Assembly (NCBI GenBank): GCA_017616925.1
Contig: JAFZXG010000108.1
Coordinates: 1-15,436, forward strand
Source of the DNA: Clostridia bacterium
GTDB taxonomy: Bacteria > Bacillota > Clostridia > Christensenellales > Borkfalkiaceae
Reading direction: 5' to 3'
DNA: 15,436 bases
Position 1 is the stretch's first letter. Each line of letters begins with the position of its first letter. The translations under genes and the position numbers were made by a program. The notes below the pieces were generated by a model. The model had not been told where the DNA came from. It did no database searches and saw only the letters and a program-made list of their open reading frames with translations. This document shows, piece after piece, positions 1-6,940 of this stretch.

Positions 1-825
1 GGGGAACTGAAATTCAGTCTGCCTTTCGATTTTCTGGACGACAACGGGAATCTGAAAGCGACCGAAAGTTATTCGCCCGAAAAAGACGTAGGAAAGGTGA
101 TATCTCTTTCGCACGACTACGATAAACTCTATATTCTCTGCGAAAACGGGATCGTAACCGCCGATTTTAACGACGCGCCCGAAAAATATTCCTTTAAGGG
201 CGTGAAATACGACGACGTTTCGGTTACGGCGGATTCGGTCGCGGTATGCGGCGATAAGATTTGTTTCGCTTGCGGAAAAGACTTTTTCGTAGCGGAGAGC
301 GGAAAGATAAGAAAACTTTCTTCGCCGATGAGATCCGGCGATTTCAGATTGACGGGTAAGCCGTTTTGCTATAACGGGACGTACTATTCCGAAACGCGCG
401 CAGATTCTCTCGAGTACGACGGGGACTATATCGCCGTGGATTTAAAAAGCGGGGAACACCGCTTTCTGTCGATGGGGGATTCGGTTTTCTGCGGACAGGA
501 GAACGGTGTGATCTATCGTGCGACGGACAACGCTTTCTATACTCACGCGGAAGATTCGGGCGCGTTGGTCGGGAAAAGAAGTTTTAAGAGTATTCCGTTA
601 AGGTTCGGGGGATCGGGGATAAAGAAAATAGTCGGATTTTCGGCGTATTCCACGGGAGAGCCGACGGTAACGATCACGGGCGATAACGGGGAATTTACCT
701 TTAACTTAAAAGGCGGTCCGGAACGGAAAAGGGCGAATATAACGGGGCGCGAATTTTCGCTTGCGATAGAAAACGACGGAAAGTTTACCCTTAAAGATTT
801 GAAAATAAAATATACGGAGAACTGA
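1..825 (+). CDS. Unrecognised beta-rich protein, 5' end outside window
   Basis: The reading frame is open from base 1, so the gene starts upstream of the window. The GTG at 97 is an internal Val codon in a continuous frame, with no Shine-Dalgarno sequence ahead of it. The visible 274 residues have no transmembrane segment. They are built of short alternating hydrophobic and polar stretches with many Gly, Asp, Tyr and Phe, suggesting a beta-sheet or beta-propeller-like fold. The C-terminal ~60 residues (a GFSAYSTGEPTVTITGDNG stretch, then REFSLAIENDGKFTLKDL) look like the terminal beta-sandwich of some prophage structural proteins, but this is only an impression and I do not recognise a family. 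The stop lies 1 bp before the ATG of the next gene, so the two are probably co-transcribed. No function is assigned. Confidence 0.7.
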   Translation, partial: GELKFSLPFDFLDDNGNLKATESYSPEKDVGKVISLSHDYDKLYILCENGIVTADFNDAPEKYSFKGVKYDDVSVTADSVAVCGDKICFACGKDFFVAESGKIRKLSSPMRSGDFRLTGKPFCYNGTYYSETRADSLEYDGDYIAVDLKSGEHRFLSMGDSVFCGQENGVIYRATDNAFYTHAEDSGALVGKRSFKSIPLRFGGSGIKKIVGFSAYSTGEPTVTITGDNGEFTFNLKGGPERKRANITGREFSLAIENDGKFTLKDLKIKYTEN

Positions 826-826
826 T

Positions 827-1726
827 ATGCAATTTCAAACGCCAACCACAAAACAGGAAATGTACGCGACGCTTCGCACTATTTATAACTATTACAGAAT
901 AAGGATGGACGGCTATACGCCGACGACGTTTACGCCGCTCGATCTCGATCGGATAACGTTCGTTGCGCCGACCGACACCGAACTTACCGTCAAGGCGGCG
1001 ACGCTGACGGCGGCGAAGAACGAAGAGAGAAAAGCCAAGAGAAAAGCCGAACTCGAAAAGGAAATAGCCCTATCGAACGCGAAACTTTCTGATATTACCG
1101 CCGAAGAGAACGCTTTACTCGCCGCTATCGAAGAAAAGTACGAAGAGAGCGAAGAGAAGATAAGGAACGAAGCGTTAAGGCGGGGATACTCGAACTCTTC
1201 CGTACTGCTTTCGAGATTAGCCGAATTAGAGAGTGCGAAGAACGCCGAGATCGTGAAAATCACGGCGGAATACGCTGGCAAGCGTTCGGATCTGAACGCG
1301 GCGATAACTTCGGCGACCGCGGCGATCACCGCGCTTCCGAACTATTATTCGGACGTATTTACGGCTGAAAAGAACGCGAAACTATCTGAACTCAAAGACG
1401 AAAGGGTAAAGGATACGATCGCGGTCAACAAATACAATTCCGCGCAGGACGAAAAGGAACAGAAAAACGCGATAAGCGTGGCGATAAATAACGCCGAACT
1501 TCAACTTAAATTTCTCGCGTTGCAAACGAGTCCTTTTACTAAAGAACAACTCGTCGAAATGGGCTATTACGAAGACGTTCTTTCCTGTATCACGGGTTAT
1601 TTCGACACTATATCTTCCGCGGGAACGAGATATACCGAATTTGCAAACGAAAGTAAACTCGTCTTTTATCTCGAAGACTACTATCCCGACGTGCTGTATC
1701 TGTACAGAACGCTTGCGGGATTATGA
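827..1726 (+). CDS. Coiled-coil protein of unknown function
   Basis: A complete gene of 299 residues. ATG 827 has CGGAG at 815-819 about 7 bp upstream and follows the previous stop by 1 bp. Residues ~50-168 and ~176-232 are rich in Ala, Glu and Lys with heptad-like spacing, predicting two long helical coiled-coil segments broken near a Pro-Asn-Tyr-Tyr turn at ~171-174. The N-terminal ~48 residues and the Tyr/Phe-rich C-terminal ~65 residues look globular. There is no signal peptide and no membrane segment, so it is probably cytoplasmic. I do not recognise a named family. The central segment (ALRRGYSNSSVLL, ~116-128) resembles hypothetical proteins that I associate with phage-like gene blocks in Firmicutes, which is weak evidence. 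Together with its upstream partner it may be the end of a prophage or domesticated phage module. A hairpin terminator follows directly. Confidence 0.8.
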   Translation: MQFQTPTTKQEMYATLRTIYNYYRIRMDGYTPTTFTPLDLDRITFVAPTDTELTVKAATLTAAKNEERKAKRKAELEKEIALSNAKLSDITAEENALLAAIEEKYEESEEKIRNEALRRGYSNSSVLLSRLAELESAKNAEIVKITAEYAGKRSDLNAAITSATAAITALPNYYSDVFTAEKNAKLSELKDERVKDTIAVNKYNSAQDEKEQKNAISVAINNAELQLKFLALQTSPFTKEQLVEMGYYEDVLSCITGYFDTISSAGTRYTEFANESKLVFYLEDYYPDVLYLYRTLAGL

Positions 1727-1762
1727 AAAAGCGAGTATCCGAATTTTCGGATACCCGCTTTT
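1727..1762. terminator. Bidirectional intrinsic terminator between convergent genes
   Basis: GTATCCGA (1735-1742) pairs with TCGGATAC (1747-1754) around a 4-nt loop. After one A/C mismatch (1734/1755) the stem continues with GCG/CGC and then AAAA/TTTT. On the + strand the 3' arm ends in TTTT. Read on the - strand the hairpin is followed by TTTTT. It starts 1 bp after the stop of the coiled-coil gene and ends 17 bp before the end of the lipoprotein gene, so it most likely serves both. Confidence 0.85.
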
Positions 1763-1778
1763 GCGATCAAGTTTTTTG

Positions 1779-4142
1779 TCAGCGGATAAGTTCTGCTTCC
1801 TCGGGACCGCCCATGAAACCGCCCATAAACTTCATGACGAATTCTTGCAGTTTGTATTTGAGATCTTCAAAATCGTAGGCGCCTTCGATCATATCTTGGG
1901 TAAGTTCGAAATTGTCGGTCGGTTCGTTAGCCCAGATTCCGAAACCTGCGTAGAGATAATCTTTTTCGGTACCCCCGATACAGAGATCGAAATAGAACCC
2001 TTCTTCTTCCGAACAGAAGATTGCGAAACGCACGTAAAGATCGGACAAGAAGGTGTCAAGGTCAACTCCTATAAAGGAGGTAAGCATATCGTCGATCATT
2101 TCTTCGGGCATATCGTCCGCAAGTTTCAGGATAAGTTCCTTTATCGCGGTCGCGTCGATATCGGCAAAACCTTCTTCCGTGGGGATACCCACGAAGAGAT
2201 TTATTACGTCGATAAGGTCGATATTTTCTTCGCTTGAGATCGCTATCGAAATAATGCCGCCTTCGTCCTCGTTTACCGTGATGAAACCGTGTAATATTTC
2301 GGCGTTGTCTTCGTCGGCACATATCGCCTTAATGGCGTCGATAGACGCGCTGATCAGTTCAACGTAGTCGATCTTTTCAGCGTCTTCGATCTCGACGAAA
2401 CGGAGATATTTTACTATATCTGCGAAAGTGAAGTTTTCTTCGTCTTCATCTTCGTAATAGGGATAATCGTCGTCGCCTTCGTAGTAGGGGTAGTCGTCGT
2501 CGCCGTCTTCGATAACGGGATAATTTTCATCGTCGTCGATTATTTCGTATTCTTCTTCGTCGTCGTTAAAGTCGAAACCGCCCGATACGAGTTTGTCTAT
2601 AAGTTCGGGCAACACGTCGGTAAAAGACGCGGGTTCGCCGTCGATCTCGAACGCGTAGTAGAACGCGACTTGTTCGGGTTCTGTTTCGTCAGGTTCGTCG
2701 CCTATCTGTCCGTCGCCCGTGTTTGCGGGTTCTTCGGCGGGTAACAGACTGTAAAGACCGGTTATATCGAGATAAACGTATTTGTCGTTAAGAACGAATA
2801 TAACGGGGCTATCCGCTTCCATGCCCATAAGGGATAAGAACAGATTTACGGTTAAAATATCTTTATCCGTAATATCTTCGAAGTTGGAAGTGTGAAGTAT
2901 AGCGTTTAATTCGACGTAGGTGTTTTCGCACACATCGAAGTAGCAGTCTAATCCGAGATCGGCAGGTTCCGCTTCGGGATCGTCTGCGGTAACTTCGGGT
3001 TCGGGAATAACTATGTCCGCGAGTTCGTCGTTTACGGAAAGGATAGCGGTTGCCGTATAGACGTCTTCGGTAACGTTATTAGCGAAACTCAAAGAGACCG
3101 TCGTATCGGTGCCGTCTAAACCTAAACTTACCGTTACCGTATAGTCGCCGTCGGAAAGCGCGCCGTCAAAGAGTTTATCGATTATCTCGAATATACCATC
3201 GAAATCTATTTTATCGTCTTCTTCTCTATTCGCGTTTACCATGCCGTCAAGGAACGCGGGTAACATCTGCACGAGTATCTTGGAATCGATCTCTATGGTA
3301 TAGATCCCGTTTTCCTTTTCTATGGATATGCCGAGACTTGAGAACATGCTGCTTCCCGCCATACTGTTCAAGGTCTTAAACACGTCGGATATCGACAGGA
3401 AGGCTTCTTCGAGCGAGAATTCCTCGTCCGTAATGAAAGGCAGATCTTCGCCGTCCGCTATTACGGTAGTATCTTCTTCCGCTGCGGGTTGGGGCAGATA
3501 ATCGGCGATCATGGCAATGATCGGGTTAAGGTCGATTATCTTTCCGTTTAAGAAAAGAACGAGATCTTTATACGCTACGACGGTTTGTTCGTCTTCGTCG
3601 TTCGTGTTTACGATATCGAATTCAACGCCTTCTTCTTCGAGAATATTAAGGTCTGCGCGCGCGCTGAAAGTTTCGGTCTCTCCGTCCACGGTCTTGACTG
3701 CCGAGAAGTATAGGGTAAAGGACTTGTCGCCTTCCGCCGATAAGACTTCATATAAAGGTAAAAGTTCGTCGCTTATTACTCTTTCGGGTACGGAAACGTA
3801 GTCCGCGACGATGGTCTTTTCAATGCCGCCCGCTTCGATCACGATCGTGATCTTCGTGCCGTCGTCGGATACGGTCTTGCTCTTTACCGTGAATTCGATT
3901 TCACTTTCGGTGCCGTCCGCGCCTACGATCTTGACGGTAAGTCCGTCGGCGATATCTTCGTCGGACACATCGCCCGAAAAGGCGACGTTTGCGGTCGCGC
4001 TGATCGTGGGAGTGGTTTTATCGTTGTTTTCGTCCTTATTCGGACTTGCACAAGCGGTAAAAGCCAGAGTGAAACACATGACCGTAATAACGAACAGAAC
4101 GGTCGTAAAAATCTTTACAAGTTTGCTTTTTCCTGAAAACAT
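1779..4142 (-). CDS. Large acidic secreted lipoprotein
   Basis: 787 residues. ATG (complement of 4140-4142) has AAGGAGA at 4151-4157, 8 bp away, which fixes the start. The N-terminus has Lys residues, a hydrophobic stretch (~11-28) and FTAC with Cys31. This is a signal peptidase II-type lipobox, slightly off consensus because Phe rather than Leu is at -3. The mature protein should be lipid-anchored on the outer face of the cell membrane. A Ser/Thr/Asp-rich tether (~33-45) is followed by an Ig-like beta-sandwich segment (~46-115). The rest is very acidic, with two similar LN-K-x-x-x-L...LP stretches near residues 194-216 and 445-467 that suggest an internal duplication, and an Asp/Tyr/Pro tandem repeat near 535-565. 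There is no C-terminal membrane anchor or LPxTG motif. I recognise no enzyme motif; binding or structural roles are guesses. It stands alone with its own consensus promoter and shared terminator. Confidence 0.9.
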   Translation of the reverse strand: MFSGKSKLVKIFTTVLFVITVMCFTLAFTACASPNKDENNDKTTPTISATANVAFSGDVSDEDIADGLTVKIVGADGTESEIEFTVKSKTVSDDGTKITIVIEAGGIEKTIVADYVSVPERVISDELLPLYEVLSAEGDKSFTLYFSAVKTVDGETETFSARADLNILEEEGVEFDIVNTNDEDEQTVVAYKDLVLFLNGKIIDLNPIIAMIADYLPQPAAEEDTTVIADGEDLPFITDEEFSLEEAFLSISDVFKTLNSMAGSSMFSSLGISIEKENGIYTIEIDSKILVQMLPAFLDGMVNANREEDDKIDFDGIFEIIDKLFDGALSDGDYTVTVSLGLDGTDTTVSLSFANNVTEDVYTATAILSVNDELADIVIPEPEVTADDPEAEPADLGLDCYFDVCENTYVELNAILHTSNFEDITDKDILTVNLFLSLMGMEADSPVIFVLNDKYVYLDITGLYSLLPAEEPANTGDGQIGDEPDETEPEQVAFYYAFEIDGEPASFTDVLPELIDKLVSGGFDFNDDEEEYEIIDDDENYPVIEDGDDDYPYYEGDDDYPYYEDEDEENFTFADIVKYLRFVEIEDAEKIDYVELISASIDAIKAICADEDNAEILHGFITVNEDEGGIISIAISSEENIDLIDVINLFVGIPTEEGFADIDATAIKELILKLADDMPEEMIDDMLTSFIGVDLDTFLSDLYVRFAIFCSEEEGFYFDLCIGGTEKDYLYAGFGIWANEPTDNFELTQDMIEGAYDFEDLKYKLQEFVMKFMGGFMGGPEEAELIR
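2451..2504 (-). repeat. 27-bp tandem repeat encoding DDDYPYYE(G/D)
   Basis: Two adjacent 27-bp units (2451-2477 and 2478-2504) differ at only a few positions and encode DDDYPYYED and DDDYPYYEG on the - strand. A third, degenerate copy (2505-2540, reading DDENYPVIEDG) precedes them in the protein. Units are a multiple of 3, so copy changes would keep the frame. Acidic and aromatic residues alternate, which suggests a surface-exposed flexible, possibly cation-binding, segment of the lipoprotein. Confidence 0.8.
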
Positions 4143-4172
4143 TTTCGTTTTCTCCTTTTATTATTTTAGAAC

Positions 4173-4202
4173 ATTATACTCTTACCATGCGAAAAATGTC
4201 AA
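4173..4202 (-). promoter_or_regulatory. Consensus sigma-A promoter of the lipoprotein gene
   Basis: On the - strand TTGACA (4197-4202) and TATAAT (4173-4178) are separated by 18 bp. Both hexamers match the sigma-A/sigma-70 consensus at all six positions. The expected start is near 4165-4167, giving a ~25-nt 5' UTR that contains the AAGGAGA ribosome binding site. Strong expression is likely unless an unseen repressor acts here. Confidence 0.85.
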
Positions 4203-4235
4203 ACGAAAAGCGGGATTTATTTATGTTTTTTTATC

Positions 4236-4264
4236 TTTACATCTGCTTTGTAATATGTTAAAAT
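4236..4264 (+). promoter_or_regulatory. Extended -10 promoter of ispG and the polC-like gene
   Basis: TTTACA (4236-4241), a 17-bp spacer, then TAAAAT (4259-4264), preceded by TG at 4256-4257 as in an extended -10 element. Transcription should begin about 7 bp past the -10, near 4271-4272, which coincides with the chosen ispG start codon. The promoter fires away from the lipoprotein promoter, whose -35 is 33 bp upstream. Confidence 0.7.
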
Positions 4265-4271
4265 GATTCCG

Positions 4272-5315
4272 ATGAGTAAAACCGTAGCGATAGGAAAAAT
4301 AAAAATAGGCGGCGGAAATCCCGTCGCGGTGCAAACCATGTCGACTCTGCGCCCGTCCGATACTTTTAACGCCGAAAAAGAGGCGCAAAGGTTAAAAGAT
4401 CTCGGTTGCGATATTCTGCGTTACGCCGTAACGGACGAAAAGGACGCGGGATCTTTCCGCGAAATAAAAAAGCGCGTTGATCTTCCGCTTGTCGCGGATA
4501 TTCATTACGACTATAAATTAGCCCTTGCCGCGATAGACGGCGGGGCGGACAAGATAAGAATAAACCCCGGCAATATAGGCGGTGAGAAAGAAGTAAAACT
4601 CGTAGCCGCCGCGTTAAAGGATAGCGGTATTCCCGTAAGGGTGGGCGCGAACGCGGGCAGCATAGAGAAAGAATTTCTGGCAAAATACGGCAGGAACGAA
4701 GTTTCTTTGGGCGAAAGCGCTTTGAAAAACGCGGCTATACTTGAAAAGTGCGGCGTAGATAATATCGTGATCTCCGTAAAAGCGTCCGACGTCGCGCTTA
4801 CTGTAAAGGCGTACGAGTACGTGGCGGCAAGAACGGACTATCCCTTGCATATAGGCGTTACCGAAGCGGGAACGGCTTATATGGGTACGGTAAAGAACTC
4901 GATAGGCATAGGTGCGCTTTTGTTAAAGGGTATAGGCGATACGATACGGGTAAGTCTTTCCGCGCCGACGGAAGAAGAAGTACGGGCGGGAAGAGCGATA
5001 CTTTCCGCGCTGGATCTCTCGGACGGGGCGAAGATAATCGCCTGTCCGACTTGCGCAAGGTGCGCGTGGAACTGCGCGGACTTCGCAAAAAAGACCGAAG
5101 AGTTTACCCGCGGAATAAAAAAGAATATCAAGATCGCGGTAATGGGTTGCGCGGTCAACGGAATAGGCGAAAGCGAGGGCGCGGATCTCGGAGTCGCGGG
5201 TGCGGGGAAAGGCGAGTGCGTCGTCTTCGTAAAGGGTAAGATAATAAAGAAAGTCAGCGAGACCGAACTTGAAAAGGTGTTTTTCGGGGAGATAGAAAAA
5301 TGTATACGGAATTAA
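4272..5315 (+). CDS. ispG: 4-hydroxy-3-methylbut-2-enyl diphosphate synthase IspG (GcpE)
   Basis: Penultimate enzyme of the MEP isoprenoid pathway. It reductively converts 2-C-methyl-D-erythritol 2,4-cyclodiphosphate to HMBPP using a [4Fe-4S] cluster. The 347-residue length fits the short bacterial form: a TIM barrel (IGKIKIGGGNPVAVQTMS near the N-terminus, VADIHYDYKLAL, KIRINPGNIG) and a C-terminal cluster domain. Cys258, Cys261 and Cys293 plus Glu300 (in CPTC and MGCAVNGIGE) are the expected cluster ligands. Odd point: the usual CPTCxR-T/Q segment reads CPTCARCAWNC, adding Cys264 and Cys268. I chose ATG 4272 over in-frame ATG 4263 because 4263 overlaps the -10 box. Neither has a Shine-Dalgarno sequence, so the mRNA may be leaderless. 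It overlaps the polC-like gene by 16 bp and both probably share a transcript. The usual upstream neighbours dxr and rseP are replaced by the divergent lipoprotein. Confidence 0.95.
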   Translation: MSKTVAIGKIKIGGGNPVAVQTMSTLRPSDTFNAEKEAQRLKDLGCDILRYAVTDEKDAGSFREIKKRVDLPLVADIHYDYKLALAAIDGGADKIRINPGNIGGEKEVKLVAAALKDSGIPVRVGANAGSIEKEFLAKYGRNEVSLGESALKNAAILEKCGVDNIVISVKASDVALTVKAYEYVAARTDYPLHIGVTEAGTAYMGTVKNSIGIGALLLKGIGDTIRVSLSAPTEEEVRAGRAILSALDLSDGAKIIACPTCARCAWNCADFAKKTEEFTRGIKKNIKIAVMGCAVNGIGESEGADLGVAGAGKGECVVFVKGKIIKKVSETELEKVFFGEIEKCIRN

Positions 5316-6817
5316 GCGGCGCGGAGTTTATCGAGAAAATAAGATCGCTTGACGAACGGCTCAACAACGTCAGGTTGAGTTCGATCGAAGTGAAAAAGGA
5401 AGAACGCGCGCTTATCTACAATTTTATATGCGACGTGGCGGTGGATTCCGATCTGAAAAACAGGATCTGGCAGGTGGCGGAATCGGTCAGCGCGCCGTCT
5501 TTCGCGAGCGTTAAGGTGAACGTCGCGAAGATCGCGTCCAACCCCGAACTCATAAACGGCGAGATAGTGAAGTTCTTAAAGGAAAACTTTCCGTCCGTAT
5601 CTATTTTTCTTAAACCCACGGACGTTATGTCGGTCAATCTCGGCGACACCGTGAAATATACCGTAAGACTGACCGCCGACGGCGCGGAATATATGAAAAG
5701 AAACGGCGCTTACGACAAACTGAACGCGCATTTAGAGCGGACTTTCTGTTCCGACTTCGCGGGGGAAACGGTCATAAAGGAAAGCGAAGAGACCGTCGAT
5801 CTTACTTCCGAAGAAGTCTTTACGGGCGAACTCAAAAAAATAGAAGCGCGCACGATAAAGGTCGAAGACGTCGTCGCGATAGACGACGCCGCGATGGGCG
5901 ACACCGCGCTTTACATAGAAGATTTCGACTACGGTGAAGCGGTGATATGCGGTACGGTCACCGATATAACCGAGAGAGAGACCAAGACGGGTAAGCCGTT
6001 TTTCGTTATCCATCTCGACGACGGCACGGGCAGTACCGGCGGGATATATTTCTCGAAAAAAAACACTTACGCCAAAATAAAGGAGATCGCCGCGGGGGAC
6101 GAGATAATCGCGCGGGCGTCTATCGGCGACTGGCAGGGCAAAAAATCCACCACTTTCCTTAAAATAAACCGTTGCACTTTCCCGAAAGATTTCGTTAAAC
6201 AGGACAGGTTCAAAAAGACCGCGCCCAAGAACTATTCGCTCGTTTTTCCGACCGAATCGACCACGATATCTTTTAAAAGCGTGTTCGACGCGGTAGGCGG
6301 GCTTCCGGACGAATTTATCGCGAACGAGTACGTCGTGTTCGATCTTGAGACCACGGGTACCGAAGTAATGAACAACGGCATCACCGAGATAGGCGCGGTG
6401 AAGATAAAGAACGGGCGCGTTTCGCAGCAGTGGACGACTCTCGTTAAGCCCGACTACCCCATAACCGAAGAGATAACGGAGATCACGGGCATCACGCCCG
6501 AAATGGTGAAAGACGCGCCCAAGATATCGCAGGTGATCCCCGATTTTATGAAGTTTATAGAAGGAGCGATCCTCGTCGCCCATAACGCCGAGTTCGACAT
6601 GAAGTTTTTAAAGCGTTTCGCCGCGGCGGAAGAGTACGACGTGAACAATAAGGTGCTTGATACCATGATAATAGCGAGAACCGCCGTTCCGACTTTAAGG
6701 CGTTTCGACCTGCACACTCTTGCCGATCATTTCGGAATAGTGTTCCATCATCACAGAGCGCTGTCCGACGCTTACGCCACCGCCGAAGCGTTTATGGAAA
6801 TGATGCGGGGAAAATAA
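5300..6817 (+). CDS. PolC-derived OB fold plus DEDDh 3'-5' exonuclease, no polymerase or PHP domain
   Basis: 505 residues, against about 1,400 for full PolC. Residues ~1-210 resemble the PolC N-terminal domain. Residues 213-292 are an OB fold (start EAVICGTVTD, DDGTGSTGGIYF). A linker (~293-342) follows, then a DnaQ-type exonuclease (~345-503) with Asp348 and Glu350 (FDLETTG), Asp433 (AHNAEFD), His485 and Asp490 (HRALSDA), a complete DEDDh set. The protein ends at the exonuclease. In true PolC the exonuclease is inserted inside a PHP domain; here neither flanking PHP half is present, and the linker lacks the HLHT-type motif. The gene sits between ispG and rimP, the standard polC locus. ATG 5300 has GGGGAG at 5286-5291, 8 bp away, inside the ispG end. 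It probably removes 3' nucleotides from DNA (proofreading in trans or repair) or RNA; the substrate is unknown. The exonuclease call is firm; descent from PolC is a strong inference. Confidence 0.9.
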   Translation: MYTELSGAEFIEKIRSLDERLNNVRLSSIEVKKEERALIYNFICDVAVDSDLKNRIWQVAESVSAPSFASVKVNVAKIASNPELINGEIVKFLKENFPSVSIFLKPTDVMSVNLGDTVKYTVRLTADGAEYMKRNGAYDKLNAHLERTFCSDFAGETVIKESEETVDLTSEEVFTGELKKIEARTIKVEDVVAIDDAAMGDTALYIEDFDYGEAVICGTVTDITERETKTGKPFFVIHLDDGTGSTGGIYFSKKNTYAKIKEIAAGDEIIARASIGDWQGKKSTTFLKINRCTFPKDFVKQDRFKKTAPKNYSLVFPTESTTISFKSVFDAVGGLPDEFIANEYVVFDLETTGTEVMNNGITEIGAVKIKNGRVSQQWTTLVKPDYPITEEITEITGITPEMVKDAPKISQVIPDFMKFIEGAILVAHNAEFDMKFLKRFAAAEEYDVNNKVLDTMIIARTAVPTLRRFDLHTLADHFGIVFHHHRALSDAYATAEAFMEMMRGK

Positions 6818-6837
6818 CGGAAAGTTTTGAAAAACGC

Positions 6838-6866
6838 TTGCAATTTACCGTCGCGTGTGTTATTAT
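6838..6866 (+). promoter_or_regulatory. Promoter of the rimP-nusA-infB operon
   Basis: TTGCAA (6838-6843), 17-bp spacer, TATTAT (6861-6866). The expected start near 6873 gives a leader of about 68 nt before rimP, which includes the palindrome at 6895-6920. It separates this operon from the ispG and polC-like transcript. I see no terminator at 6818-6837, so read-through from upstream is also possible. Confidence 0.75.
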
Positions 6867-6894
6867 ATATACGCTTTAGATTGTAGTCTTGACT

Positions 6895-6920
6895 TATGAG
6901 AACGGGGCCCCGTTCTCATA
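6895..6920 (+). promoter_or_regulatory. Perfect 26-bp palindrome in the rimP leader; candidate attenuator
   Basis: TATGAGAACGGGG is followed directly by its exact reverse complement (centre 6907/6908). As RNA it folds into an 11-bp stem with a GGCC loop, followed by a broken U-run (AUAUUUCAUUAUA) and, 10 nt on, the rimP ribosome binding site AGGGGG (6930-6935). It looks like a weak intrinsic terminator between the promoter and the first gene. In B. subtilis the equivalent operon is reported to be autoregulated by NusA through attenuation in its leader, so the same may apply here. A dimeric-repressor operator is an alternative reading. Confidence 0.55.
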
Positions 6921-6940
6921 TTTCATTATAGGGGGCGGAA

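Noticed and set aside
97-825. GTG at 97 as the start of the first gene
   Set aside because: The same frame is open to base 1 with continuous protein-like sequence and no ribosome binding site before 97; the gene simply enters from outside the window.
1641-2237. 198-codon + strand open frame across the convergent gene ends
   Set aside because: It runs through the hairpin terminator and antisense to the lipoprotein; no ribosome binding site and no family resemblance.
2451-2540. CRISPR-like short repeats
   Set aside because: Units are directly adjacent with no spacers and encode a protein repeat in frame.
5732-6583. Long 283-codon open frame on the - strand inside the PolC-like gene
   Set aside because: Arg/Tyr/Phe-rich composition typical of an antisense shadow, no ribosome binding site, and the + strand frame has recognised catalytic motifs.
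6889-6929. Second promoter (TTGACT at 6889-6894) ahead of rimP
   Set aside because: No acceptable -10 at 16-18 bp; the spacer is filled by the palindrome, and the upstream TTGCAA/TATTAT pair is far better.
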